A stretch of DNA of 64,000 nt. It comes from Caldilineaceae bacterium. GTDB lineage: Bacteria; Chloroflexota; Anaerolineae; Caldilineales; Caldilineaceae. The stretch lies in assembly GCA_020634755.1 (NCBI GenBank), contig JACKBC010000010.1, forward strand, positions 97,801 through 161,800, written 5' to 3'. A program made the translations under genes and the position numbers. A model generated the notes under the pieces. That model ran no database searches. It was given only the letters and a program-made list of their open reading frames with translations, and was not told where the DNA came from. This document shows positions 32,196 through 40,277 of this stretch, piece by piece; positions within the stretch are counted from its first letter, which is position 1, and each line of letters starts with the position of its first letter.

Positions 32196-33101
32196 TTATC
32201 CTTGCTGCTGGATCTGTTCATACAGCTCCGTTGTTTCGGGCAGCGGCTCAATTTCAAACTCTTCTTCTAGTTTCTGTACGCACTGCTCATAGGTGCGCAA
32301 CGCCAGCGGACGGTTGCCTTGGGCCGCATAGGCCTGCATCTGGACGCGGTATGCATCTTCCCACACCGGATCGATGGTCAACACGCGCTGGGTCAAACGA
32401 ATGCTTTCCAAGGGTGTCTGTGTCAAAAGCAAGTGGGCCAGGGTAGTCATGGCGCCCAGCGCCAATACCTGCAACCGTTCACGTTCGGCGCTGGTCCAAT
32501 CCTCATAGCGGCGTTCGGGCAGATAATCACCAATGTAAAGGCTCACCGCCGTTTGGTAACAGGCAATGGCCTGCTGGGTGAGCGCCTCGGCTGCCTTTTC
32601 ATTGATCGTGGCATTCTGCAGCAGCTGGTTGCCGATGGTGATCAGCTCTTCAAAGGCCTCTGTGTCTAGCCACACATCGGTCAGATCCAGCCCATAGGCC
32701 AGACCATGACGCTGGACAAAACGGGGCTCCACGCGCGGTGGCCGGTCCGGCTCCAGCGCTTTGTTTACGGCGTTTAGCGCAACTTTAAAATCGCGATCGC
32801 CCTTGTCCTGGTCCAGCTCGGGCCAAAGGCGGTCAATAATCTGCTCTTTGTGCAGATATTGGCGACGCAGCGTAACGAAAAGTTGGATCAAGTGGATGGC
32901 CTTTTCGCGCGTCCACGCCGTGGCGGGCAATTCTCCGCCCGCGCGCCAAACGCGAAAGCCGCCCAATGTGCGGATGCAGAGGGCGGCCTTGACCAATGTA
33001 CTATTTGTGTGCTGAAACGCCAAGCTGCCGGCAATTAATTCGTCGGCGTGCTTAAATATTTCGGCTTCGCTCTTGTCGAGATGATGAATAAGATCGGTCA
33101 T
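32196..33101 (-). CDS. BTAD-domain transcriptional regulator (SARP-like)
   Basis: This 301-residue protein has a winged-helix DNA-binding domain at about 43-135 (CIRTLGGFRVWRAGGELPAT, then IDRLWPELDQDKGDRDFKVA LNAV, broken here for length), followed by a bacterial transcriptional activator domain at about 150-300 made of TPR-like helices, including EAFEELITIGNQLL, YERLQ-type ERERLQVLALGAMTTLAHLL and DAYRVQMQAYAAQGNRPLAL. This arrangement is common in Actinobacteria and Chloroflexota, where such activators often sit in larger ATPase regulators; here it is a short, stand-alone form with an extra N-terminal 40 residues. It may regulate the downstream Ndk-AmaP-PspC group or act elsewhere. No target site is proposed. 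Confidence 0.88.
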   Translation of the reverse strand: MTDLIHHLDKSEAEIFKHADELIAGSLAFQHTNSTLVKAALCIRTLGGFRVWRAGGELPATAWTREKAIHLIQLFVTLRRQYLHKEQIIDRLWPELDQDKGDRDFKVALNAVNKALEPDRPPRVEPRFVQRHGLAYGLDLTDVWLDTEAFEELITIGNQLLQNATINEKAAEALTQQAIACYQTAVSLYIGDYLPERRYEDWTSAERERLQVLALGAMTTLAHLLLTQTPLESIRLTQRVLTIDPVWEDAYRVQMQAYAAQGNRPLALRTYEQCVQKLEEEFEIEPLPETTELYEQIQQQG

Positions 33102-33108
33102 GTGAAAT

Positions 33109-33187
33109 GGACGTAAGGAGTAGGGAATAAGGAATAGGACCGTGCGTGAAGATTCGCGCGCAGCCCCGATCCCTCATCCCTAACCCC
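33109..33187. repeat. Intercistronic word repeat W6
   Basis: Purine-rich words AAGGAGTAGGGAATAAGGAAT on the left (cut short) face pyrimidine-rich CCCTCATCCCTAACCCC on the right. The two are imperfect inverted copies that fill the gap between ndk and the BTAD gene. The DNA is otherwise featureless. Confidence 0.65.
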
Positions 33188-33191
33188 AATT

Positions 33192-33638
33192 TTACTCAAA
33201 AATCCAGGCGTCGGTATTGCGTGACCAATCCACCAAATCTTCACCAAACCAGAGCGCAATTTCGCTGGCCGCCGTATCGGGACCATCGCTGGCGTGAACC
33301 AGGTTGCGCCCAATCTCCAGGCCAAAGTCGGCGCGGATGGTGCCGGGGGCGGCTTCGGCGGGCTTGGTGGCGCCCACGGTGCTGCGCACAACGCCAATGG
33401 CGCCGGTGCCTTCTAACACCAACGCCACCACTGGAGAGCTGGTAATGTATTCGATTAGCCCCTTAAAAAAGGGACGTTCGGCGTGAACCGCATAATGTTC
33501 CTGCGCCAGCTCATCGCTCACCTGCAGCATTTTCATGGCCACCAGCTTTAAACCGCGGCGTTCAAAACGCAGAATAATTTCACCCACCAGCCCGCGCTGT
33601 ACGGCGTCTGGTTTCAAGATCACAAACGTTCGTTCCAT
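33192..33638 (-). CDS. ndk: Nucleoside diphosphate kinase
   Basis: This 148-residue enzyme transfers phosphate from ATP to nucleoside diphosphates. It begins MERTFVILKPDAVQRGLVGE, the standard Ndk opening with the conserved Lys. Later come RPFFKGLIEYITSSPVVALV and the active site NLVHASDGPDTAASEIALWF, where H115 is the phosphorylated residue. Length is normal for bacterial Ndk. It is cytoplasmic and usually hexameric or tetrameric. The gene lies between the BTAD regulator and the AmaP-like gene on the same strand, with word repeats in both gaps, so one transcript is likely. Confidence 0.97.
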   Translation of the reverse strand: MERTFVILKPDAVQRGLVGEIILRFERRGLKLVAMKMLQVSDELAQEHYAVHAERPFFKGLIEYITSSPVVALVLEGTGAIGVVRSTVGATKPAEAAPGTIRADFGLEIGRNLVHASDGPDTAASEIALWFGEDLVDWSRNTDAWIFE

Positions 33639-33667
33639 TCTTTTTGACTCCTATTTGTTTTGTTTTT

Positions 33668-33734
33668 GGGGGGAGTAGGGTTTAAGGAGTAGGCAGGGAT
33701 TCAAGCCCCGCCCACTCCCTACTTCTTACCCCCT
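33668..33734. repeat. Intercistronic word repeat W7
   Basis: Left words GGGGGGAGTAGGG and AAGGAGTAGGCAGGG face right words CCCGCCCACTCCCTAC and TTCTTACCCCC. Together they form an imperfect hairpin that fills the gap between the AmaP-like gene and ndk. Confidence 0.7.
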
Positions 33735-34293
33735 AATTCCATTCGGGTTCAAAAGGGGCACAGCGCATGTGGACGTCCAGCTTGCCCAAGCGCAGACCCA
33801 TATCGTGTTCCACAATATCGCGCGTCACCTCGACTACTTCATCGGTCTTCATGGGGATATCTACATCGGGCGCGGCCTCAATTTCCAGCTTAATGTCTAC
33901 CGAACCGCCGCGTGATTTGACCAGAGGCACCACCGTAATCACTTCGGCCAGCTGATCTAAGTGCCACTGCAAGCGCCGGCCAATGCTGTCGGTAGCCAGC
34001 TCGGCCGACCCGCCCTCGGCTGTGCGAATGCGCACGCCGCGCCGCCGTCCGGTCAAAATCTCCAGCCAAATTAACATACCAAAGAGCGCAATTGCCGCTA
34101 CGCCCAAGGCGGCCTGTCCAATCATAAAATTGGTAGGGTCGCTGGCCTGCCAGCTCTGCAAAGTTTCACTCAGCGCTGATGTGGCGGTGCGCACCTGACC
34201 CAAAGCCTGAAGCGGCGTTATGGCAAAATAGCACACAATCAGCAGCAAAAAGAGCCAGATCAGTGTAGCCGTCAGCCGGTTAAATGTGGACAT
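33733..34293 (-). CDS. Alkaline shock response membrane anchor (AmaP-like) protein
   Basis: This 186-residue membrane protein has two transmembrane helices: residues about 8-30 (ATLIWLFLLLIVCYFAITPL) and about 57-80 (IGQAALGVAAIALFGMLIWL). Between them is a short extracytoplasmic stretch, and a soluble Asp23-like region follows, with residues about 100-180 holding VDIKLEIEAAPDVDIPMKTD and LRLGKLDVHMRCAP. This matches AmaP, which anchors Asp23/Gls24-type proteins at the membrane and is linked to envelope stress. No separate asp23 gene is seen here. PspC, another envelope-stress family, is encoded next on the same strand after a repeat-filled gap. The functional link is inferred from neighbourhood only. 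Confidence 0.82.
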   Translation of the reverse strand: MSTFNRLTATLIWLFLLLIVCYFAITPLQALGQVRTATSALSETLQSWQASDPTNFMIGQAALGVAAIALFGMLIWLEILTGRRRGVRIRTAEGGSAELATDSIGRRLQWHLDQLAEVITVVPLVKSRGGSVDIKLEIEAAPDVDIPMKTDEVVEVTRDIVEHDMGLRLGKLDVHMRCAPFEPEWN

Positions 34294-34384
34294 AGCGAAT
34301 ACCTCTAAAAATTACCCGAATTTCCATATAACAGCAGATCATTATACCGCAGAGTAAATGAGTTGGCGAACTTCCTGCACATAA

Positions 34385-34593
34385 TAAATTCCTGACCGTA
34401 TAAATTCCTGACCGTATAAATTCCTGACCGTATAAATTCCTGAGAAGCAGTCTGAAAAGTCACAAGTGGGTCCAAAAACATGCCGGGAAAGGGCCGATTG
34501 CGCATGATGTGACCAGGATTTTGTGGCCCTTTCCCGGCATATGACACACCTGAACCACCTTTTCAGACAGCTTCTGACCGTATAACTTCCTGC
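34385..34593. repeat. 16-bp tandem array interrupted by an element A copy
   Basis: Units TAAATTCCTGACCGTA repeat exactly at 34385-34400, 34401-34416 and 34417-34432. The fourth unit is split after CCTGA by the 131-bp element at 34444-34574 and resumes as TGACCGTATAACTTCCTG. Only 16-bp units without spacers are present, so it is not a CRISPR array. Confidence 0.9.
34444..34574. mobile_element. Small non-autonomous element A, copy 1 (131 bp)
   Basis: The ends GAAGCAGTCTGAAAAG and CTTTTCAGACAGCTTC are near-perfect inverted repeats. A second inner pair (ATGCCGGGAAAGGGCC / GGCCCTTTCCCGGCAT) makes a long hairpin. It is inserted in a 16-bp tandem array and flanked by the duplicated TGA (34441-34443 and 34575-34577). 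Copies of the same 131-bp length lie at 45528-45658 and 49498-49628. It has no coding capacity. Confidence 0.93.
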
Positions 34594-34605
34594 CCACAAT
34601 AAAAT

Positions 34606-34655
34606 AAAGAGCGGAACAGCTGGATGATAAAAATCACCTGGCTGTTCCGCTCTTT
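34606..34655 (-). terminator. Intrinsic terminator of the pspC-type gene
   Basis: Positions 34606-34620 (AAAGAGCGGAACAGC) and 34641-34655 are a perfect 15-bp inverted repeat. On the minus strand the stem is followed by a T-rich run (CTTTATTTTATT), downstream of the stop at 34723. Confidence 0.88.
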
Positions 34656-34722
34656 GTATACCCGCGCCGCAAGCGGCGGCGTTATTGACATGGGACTGAA
34701 GAATCTACTGTGCAGTGCAGCT

Positions 34723-35760
34723 TTAGACGGCCGTGTGAACCGTGCTATCGACCACGCGCACGTCTACTTCGTCTTGCATGTGATGCTCTGTGTCCGCCGT
34801 TTCATCCAACATAAACAGACCCGAAGCTACATAGAGCAGCACGCCGGTGCCCAGGCTGCCGATGCTAAAGGCGGCCCAAATCAGACGCACCAGATTGGCA
34901 TCAATGCCCAGCTTGGCGCCGATGCCGCCACATACGCCCATCAACATGCGGTTGCTATGGCTGCGGCGCAGCGGGAAGCGTGCACGCAGCGCCTGGAAAC
35001 CAGAGCGCACGTTGCTGCTGGCCGGTTGGCGGCTGCTAAAAGAGGCGCGCACCCGGCTGCCAGCGTTGTTGAATGCGCCGCGCCAATCGCGGTCATCGTG
35101 GCGGTTGAGCAGCAACATGCCGGCGCCAATGAGCAGAGCCGGCCAGAAAAGCACGCCCACAACGGCCCATGCACCACTCCACAGCCAAGGCAGAATGCCC
35201 AAATTGGAGAGCAGCCACAAAATGCCAAAGCTGATCAGCAGCACCGCCGCCATGCCCAGATTGCGCTCATTCAGCTCAATGGCTGCCGGGCGCTCCTGGC
35301 CGTCTTTGGCCGTGCCCACCGGCAGCAGCAGCCACAGCGCTGCATAGGCTAGAAAACCGCCGCCTCCGCTGGCCACTGTAGCCACGACCCACAAGATGCG
35401 CACCAATACTGGATCCCAGCCCAGGAAGTCGGCCAGACCGCCACAAACGCCGCCCACGGCTTTGTTGTGCGGATGGCGATAAAGCATATTTGCGTTGCGC
35501 TTGCCATTGTTTTCAATATTTTCAACATTCATAATTTTTTGTCCCGGAATATCTTTGATCGATTGCCGCTTTTGTGTGTGTGCGGCCTCGGCGGCCAATT
35601 CATCTTCTTGCACAACCGTCCACCCCTCTTTGGACTGCTCGGCCGCCACATTTTCTACGCGGACCGTGTTGACCTGCGGCTCATCGACATTGACTGTTTC
35701 GCGATTATTTGTTTCCATCTCACCACCCGTTATTCCTTCATCATATATTTGTGTGCTCAT
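34723..35760 (-). CDS. Membrane protein with two PspC domains
   Basis: This 345-residue protein has an acidic cytoplasmic N-terminus (about 1-90), a first PspC domain at about 93-150 (NKAVGGVCGGLADFLGWDPV then ILWVVATVASGGGGFLAYAA), a middle hydrophobic region with two or three helices (about 168-218), and a second PspC domain at about 268-320 (RMLMGVCGGIGAKLGIDANL, LIWAAFSIGSLGTGVLLYVA). PspC proteins sense or respond to envelope stress with PspA-type partners, none of which is encoded nearby. Having two PspC domains around an extra membrane block is uncommon. AAAGGAG precedes the start. A terminator follows its stop. Confidence 0.9.
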   Translation of the reverse strand: MSTQIYDEGITGGEMETNNRETVNVDEPQVNTVRVENVAAEQSKEGWTVVQEDELAAEAAHTQKRQSIKDIPGQKIMNVENIENNGKRNANMLYRHPHNKAVGGVCGGLADFLGWDPVLVRILWVVATVASGGGGFLAYAALWLLLPVGTAKDGQERPAAIELNERNLGMAAVLLISFGILWLLSNLGILPWLWSGAWAVVGVLFWPALLIGAGMLLLNRHDDRDWRGAFNNAGSRVRASFSSRQPASSNVRSGFQALRARFPLRRSHSNRMLMGVCGGIGAKLGIDANLVRLIWAAFSIGSLGTGVLLYVASGLFMLDETADTEHHMQDEVDVRVVDSTVHTAV

Positions 35761-35872
35761 CGGTTCTCCTTTGAAATTCCGCTATCTGTCACAACCATGT
35801 GGTTGATCAACAATACGCACGCTTGGCAAAAAGGTTTCAACGCTGACGCCAATTTCGTGCTAAAATAGCAAC

Positions 35873-36649
35873 ATGACCACCTTTACCAGCCCCGCTGAGC
35901 TGCTTGCCCACACTGCCCATCGTCCGTGGCCATTGCCCGCCGGCCCTTGGATCATGACGCAGCGCTGGCAGCAGCTGCTCTTTGCCCATTGGCCCGTTGC
36001 ACCGGACGTCATGCGTGCGCTCGTGCCGCCACAGCTAGAATTAGAACTGTTTGAAGGCCAAGCGTGGCTGGGCGTTGTGCCCTTTCGCATGACCAATGTA
36101 CGCCCGCGCGGCATTCCGGCCTTGCCTTGGCTGTCGGCGTTTCCCGAACTCAACGTCCGCACCTATGTGCGCGCGGCGAATGGGCGCACACCCAAGCCCG
36201 GCGTCTACTTTTTTAGCTTGGATGCGGCCAATCCGGTGGCGGTAATGGTGGCGCGCGCGCTCTATCGGCTGCCCTATTTCCGGGCCACAATGACGGTGCG
36301 GCAGCAGACGGATCTCATCCAATATCGCAGCCAGCGCACGCATGGCGGCGCGCCGACCGCCGAGTTGACGGGCCAGTACGGCCCCGTTGGCCCCGTCTAT
36401 GCGGCTGCCGCGGGTACGCTGGAACAGTGGCTCACCGAGCGCTATTGTCTATATACAATTGGTCGTCGGGAAAAGGTGCTGCGCGGGGAAATTCACCACA
36501 AGCCGTGGCCGCTGCAGCCGGCCCAGGCTCACTTTGCGGTCAACACAATGGCGGCAGCGGCCGGGCTCGCCCTGCCCGACACGCCGCCGCTTTTGCACTT
36601 TGCCGCCAGCATTGATGTGCTGGTTTGGCCCATTGCGCCGGTTACGTAG
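35873..36649 (+). CDS. DUF2071 (YqjF-like) family protein
   Basis: This 258-residue soluble protein matches DUF2071: WIMTQRWQQLLFAHWPVAPD, LVPPQLELELFEGQAWLGVV, PFRMTNVRPRGIPALPWLSA, FPELNVRTYVRAANGRTP, PGVYFFSLDAANPVAVMVAR and YCLYTIGRREKVLRGEIHHK. The family has an acetoacetate-decarboxylase-like fold, and no activity is firmly established for YqjF. The gene is convergent with the acyl-CoA ligase, and their 3' ends overlap by 8 bases (36642-36649). No operon partner is present. Confidence 0.9.
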   Translation: MTTFTSPAELLAHTAHRPWPLPAGPWIMTQRWQQLLFAHWPVAPDVMRALVPPQLELELFEGQAWLGVVPFRMTNVRPRGIPALPWLSAFPELNVRTYVRAANGRTPKPGVYFFSLDAANPVAVMVARALYRLPYFRATMTVRQQTDLIQYRSQRTHGGAPTAELTGQYGPVGPVYAAAAGTLEQWLTERYCLYTIGRREKVLRGEIHHKPWPLQPAQAHFAVNTMAAAAGLALPDTPPLLHFAASIDVLVWPIAPVT

Positions 36650-38225
36650 TGCGCTCTCGCTCCACCAGCACGCGGCGCAGAATCTTGCCGGAAGCCGACT
36701 TGGGGATTTCATCTACAAACTCCAGGCGGCGAATCTTTTTGTGCGGAGAGACGCGCGCCGCCACCCACGCCATCAGCTCCTCACCCTCAAGCGCCCCTTT
36801 GCGCACCACAAATGCCTTGGGCACTTCGCCCGCCTCTTCATCGGTGCTGGGAATGACGGCGGCGTCCACAATGGCGGGGTGCGTCAACAGCAGCGCCTCG
36901 AGTTCAGCCGGCGCCACTTGGAAGCCTTTGTACTTAATCAGCTCTTTGACTCGGTCCACAATATAAAAATAGTGGTCGGCATCGGCGTAGCCAATGTCGC
37001 CGGTATGAAACCAGCCATCGGCGTCAATGCAGGCCGCCGTGGCTTGCGGATTGTTCAGATACCCTTTCATGACTTGCGGTCCGCGAATCCAGATTTCGCC
37101 CGGCTCGTTTATACCCAGCGGCTGTTGTGTGGCCACATCGGCCACGATCACTTCCGTGCTGGGCAGGCTCGGCCCAATGGTGCCGGGGTTGTCCACCGCT
37201 TTGTAATCGGGGCAAACATGGGTCACCGGGCTGGTTTCGGTTAAGCCATAGCCCTGCATCACAATGCAATTGAGGCGCTTGGCCGCCGCCCCGGCCAATT
37301 CTGCACTGAGCGGCGCCGCGCCGGATGTAATGTATTTGAGCGATGACAGATCGTACTTATCTACCAGAGGATGCTTAGCCAGCCCCAAAACTATGGGCGG
37401 CACCAGGTTCATGCGCGTGATTTTGTAATCCTGTATAAGCTGCAAGAACTGTTCCATATCAAAACGCGGCATGGTCACTACGGTGGCGCCCTTGGCCAGC
37501 GTATAGTTCATAATGACCACCATGCCGTAGATGTGATAAAAGGGCAGGATGCCAATGACTGTATCGTCGGTCTCAATGAGATTGGCGTCGGTCACCCCCT
37601 CCATTTGTACCATGTTGGCCACCAGATTGCGGTGCGTCAGCATGACGCCTTTGGGAAAGCCGGTGGTGCCGCTGGAATAGGGCAGCACCACGACATCCTC
37701 GGCGGGGTTAATCTCCACTTGGGGCATTTCTGCGGCGGCTGGCGCACCATCGCGCTGCAACAGGCTGGCAAAGGGGGTGGCGCCTGCGGCCTCACCAAAG
37801 ACAAAGATTTCCTCGATGCCGGTTTGGGCGGCGGCCTCCTGGGCCTTTTCCAAAAAGAGCGGAATCGTGAGTAGATATTTGGCGCCGGAATCCTGAAGCT
37901 GCTGCGCCAACTCTGCGGCTGTGTAGAGCGGATTGACCGTAGTGTTGACGCCACCCACCATGGCCACGGCGTGAAAGGCCACGGCATACTCGGGCAAATT
38001 GGGGCTGTAAATGGCCAGCACATCGCCCTTGCCAAAGCCGCGCCGGGCCAGGTTGGCCGCTACGAGCCGAATGGCGCCGGCCAGCTGGGCATACGTGAGC
38101 GTGCGTCCAGTTGGCCCATCGATGAGCGCCGCTTTGGCGCCAAATTGGGCCGCATTTTGCAATACATAATCGGTGACAGAAAGTGAGGGGATTTGCACAT
38201 CGGGATACGGGCTACGAAAGATCAT
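36642..38225 (-). CDS. AMP-dependent acyl-CoA synthetase/ligase (4-coumarate-CoA ligase-like)
   Basis: This 527-residue enzyme of the adenylate-forming family has the AMP/P-loop VVLPYSSGTTGFPKGVMLTH, GYGLTETSPVTH (motif A5), the hinge region WFHTGDIGYADADHYFYIVD with RVKELIKYKGFQVAPAELEA, and PKSASGKILRRVL with the catalytic Lys near the C-terminus. It would activate a carboxylic acid to its acyl-adenylate and then the CoA thioester. The order and length match 4-coumarate-CoA ligase-like proteins, which in bacteria often handle medium- or long-chain acids; the substrate is not clear. AGGAGGTAACC is an excellent ribosome site. The TPR-TolB gene lies upstream on the same strand across a word repeat. 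Confidence 0.95.
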   Translation of the reverse strand: MIFRSPYPDVQIPSLSVTDYVLQNAAQFGAKAALIDGPTGRTLTYAQLAGAIRLVAANLARRGFGKGDVLAIYSPNLPEYAVAFHAVAMVGGVNTTVNPLYTAAELAQQLQDSGAKYLLTIPLFLEKAQEAAAQTGIEEIFVFGEAAGATPFASLLQRDGAPAAAEMPQVEINPAEDVVVLPYSSGTTGFPKGVMLTHRNLVANMVQMEGVTDANLIETDDTVIGILPFYHIYGMVVIMNYTLAKGATVVTMPRFDMEQFLQLIQDYKITRMNLVPPIVLGLAKHPLVDKYDLSSLKYITSGAAPLSAELAGAAAKRLNCIVMQGYGLTETSPVTHVCPDYKAVDNPGTIGPSLPSTEVIVADVATQQPLGINEPGEIWIRGPQVMKGYLNNPQATAACIDADGWFHTGDIGYADADHYFYIVDRVKELIKYKGFQVAPAELEALLLTHPAIVDAAVIPSTDEEAGEVPKAFVVRKGALEGEELMAWVAARVSPHKKIRRLEFVDEIPKSASGKILRRVLVERERTT

Positions 38226-38240
38226 GGTTACCTCCTAGAG

Positions 38241-38322
38241 AGAGTCGCAAGGGTGCAAAGCCGCAAAGTGGCAGGACCCTGTACAACTTTGCAGCCTGCC
38301 ACTTTGCAACTCTGTCCCTTTT
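38241..38322. repeat. Intercistronic word repeat W8
   Basis: Left words GTCGCAAGGGTGCAAAGCC and GCAAAGTGGCAGG face right words CAACTTTGCAGCC and CTGCCACTTTGCAACTCTG. The arms CAAAGTGGCAGG and CCTGCCACTTTG are perfect complements. It fills the gap between the acyl-CoA ligase and TPR-TolB genes and shares vocabulary with W9 at 57.5 kb. Confidence 0.8.
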
Positions 38323-40234
38323 ACGGAATCCACTGTATATTTTGTTCGAGCCAATTGCCAACGTCACCGGCCATGGGCGCTATTAATTGGGCTTCGCCGC
38401 CGGTAGCCGGTGCGGCCCAAATTTTCCAAGCGCCGTCGCGATTGCTCAAGAAAGCCACCCACGCACTGTCCGGGCTGACTGTGGGGTCAACATCGCTGGC
38501 GCCGCTGTCGGTTATGCGCACGACGCTGCCGTCGCTTACATTGACTCGGTAAATCTCCGGGTTGCCGTGGCGGGCATCGCTGGTAAAGACGACAAAGCTG
38601 CCGTTGGGAGCCCAATCTGGCCGCGTGTCGGCGGGGACGCTGGTCAGGGGCTGCCGGTTGCCGCCATTGCCCGTCATCGTCCAAATGCCACAGCCGTTGC
38701 CGCGCTCGTCGCAGCCGCGAAACGCAATGAGATCGGCGGTGGGGTGCCAGTCTGGCGCTTCGCCAAAGCTCAGATTTTGGGTGGCGCCATTTTCTTCAGC
38801 CCAGACTGTGTAGATGCGCCAGAGGCGGTCGCCTTCGCGGTTGCTGGCAAAGGCCAGGCGGCTGCCGTCGTGGCTCCAGCTGGGCTGGCTGTCTTCGGCA
38901 AATTGGGTAAAGCGCAGGCGCAGCCCGCTGCCCGGATCAATCGAGCCCAGACCGATGCTGTCGGCGCGCAGATCGTGAAAGGCCAGCCGGGCGCCATCGT
39001 TGCGCATGGCCGGCTGCGACGCATCATCCACCAGCACGCTGGGGGCGGCGCCGCTGCCCACGGGCTGCGCGAAGATCAGGCTGCGTCCGCTGCCCGCTTC
39101 GCGCACGGAATAGAGAATGCGCCCACCGCTGGGGCTTCCGCTTACAACCGGGGCGGTAACGACTGGCTCTTCGGCTTCGGCGCTTTCCGGCGTTGGCGTG
39201 CTGGCGGCCGGGCTAACATCCGTTTGGGCATTAGTGTCCGTACTGTTGCTGGTGGCGCTGATCGTTGCACCAGGCGCAGCGTTGGTTGCTGCGGCATCAC
39301 CCAGCTCGGGCGCCACCGTATCCGAGCCATCGCACAGCGCCTGATATTTGTCGCGCTTGCTGATCGAGCCGGGCGTTACCTGGATGGCAATGGCGGCATT
39401 GTATTGGGAAACCGCGCGGCACCAGTCCTGTTCGGCCACCAATGTATCGCCATACTGCATGTGGGCGCGCTGCAATCGCTCGCGCACGTCTCGATAGCCG
39501 GCATCCAGCGCGTAGAGCTTTTCCAGCGTGGCAACCGCTTTTTCCCAATCGGCTCCGCTCAACGTCAGCACATCCAAATAGGCCGCAATGGTGGCGCGCG
39601 CGGTCTGTGCTTCCGGCGCGCCGGGGCGCACAGCTAGCGCTTTGTCCAGCGTGCTCAAAGCTTGTTCAAATTTGTCCTGCCGTTCCTGTTCAATACCCAG
39701 GCTGAGATAAGCATTGTAGAGCAGGGCCGTTACATTCTCGCTGGCATCGCCCGTTTGTCGCAGCTCTTCTAAAAGCGCAATGGCGTCGTCCCAGCGGCCG
39801 GATTCAAAGGCGATCTGTGCTTTATCAAATTGAGGATCGGTTGCACTGGTTGCATCATGAACCACGGTGGGCGCAGGGGTAGCGCCGGTTGGTGTATTCT
39901 GCACGGCAACGACATCGGCGCTTACCTGGCCCGAAGCCAGCGCCAGCAAAATTTCAATACCGTCTGCCGCCGCCGTATTGTTTGGATCCAGAATCAGCAC
40001 GCGGCGATATTCTTCTAGGGCCGCTTCCAGATTGCCCTCTGACCGGTAGTCAAGCGCACGCTGCAAGGAGATGCCAATCTGCTGTCGACTCTGCAACTCC
40101 AGTTGCCTCTGGCCGGCGCGAATCCCCAGCACAATGGATAAAATTAAGATGGCCGCGGCTAAAAATGTTACAGAGCCTAAGACCCAGCGCAGCCATTCGG
40201 GAAAAACAAAGCGTTCAGTCGTTTCTCTTGTCAT
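38321..40234 (-). CDS. Membrane-anchored TPR and TolB-like beta-propeller protein
   Basis: This 637-residue protein has a short cytoplasmic start, one transmembrane helix at about 17-38 (VLGSVTFLAAAILILSIVLG), a set of TPR helices from about 50 to 260 (ALDYRSEGNLEAALEEYRRV, GRWDDAIALLEELRQTGDAS, DKFEQALSTLDKALAVRPGA), a low-complexity Thr/Ser/Ala linker at about 310-370, and a C-terminal WD40/TolB propeller with blades such as QPSWSHDGSRLAFASN, RPDWAPNGSFVVFTSD and DPTVSPDSAWVAFLSN. The domains outside the membrane are probably scaffolds for protein interaction; no catalytic residues are evident. Similar TPR-propeller proteins are frequent in Chloroflexota. It is followed by the acyl-CoA ligase gene. 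Confidence 0.88.
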   Translation of the reverse strand: MTRETTERFVFPEWLRWVLGSVTFLAAAILILSIVLGIRAGQRQLELQSRQQIGISLQRALDYRSEGNLEAALEEYRRVLILDPNNTAAADGIEILLALASGQVSADVVAVQNTPTGATPAPTVVHDATSATDPQFDKAQIAFESGRWDDAIALLEELRQTGDASENVTALLYNAYLSLGIEQERQDKFEQALSTLDKALAVRPGAPEAQTARATIAAYLDVLTLSGADWEKAVATLEKLYALDAGYRDVRERLQRAHMQYGDTLVAEQDWCRAVSQYNAAIAIQVTPGSISKRDKYQALCDGSDTVAPELGDAAATNAAPGATISATSNSTDTNAQTDVSPAASTPTPESAEAEEPVVTAPVVSGSPSGGRILYSVREAGSGRSLIFAQPVGSGAAPSVLVDDASQPAMRNDGARLAFHDLRADSIGLGSIDPGSGLRLRFTQFAEDSQPSWSHDGSRLAFASNREGDRLWRIYTVWAEENGATQNLSFGEAPDWHPTADLIAFRGCDERGNGCGIWTMTGNGGNRQPLTSVPADTRPDWAPNGSFVVFTSDARHGNPEIYRVNVSDGSVVRITDSGASDVDPTVSPDSAWVAFLSNRDGAWKIWAAPATGGEAQLIAPMAGDVGNWLEQNIQWIP

Positions 40235-40277
40235 TATCTATTTCTTGAATTCACATATATCTCTTCAATCAACCCGC

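Noticed and set aside
34385..34443. Possible CRISPR or origin iterons in the 16-bp array
   Set aside because: Three exact head-to-tail units without spacers, interrupted by a mobile element, and no replication genes nearby.
38387..39637. A 416-codon plus-strand frame inside the TPR-TolB gene
   Set aside because: Ala/Gly/Arg-rich shadow of the minus-strand gene, whose TPR and propeller blades are unambiguous.
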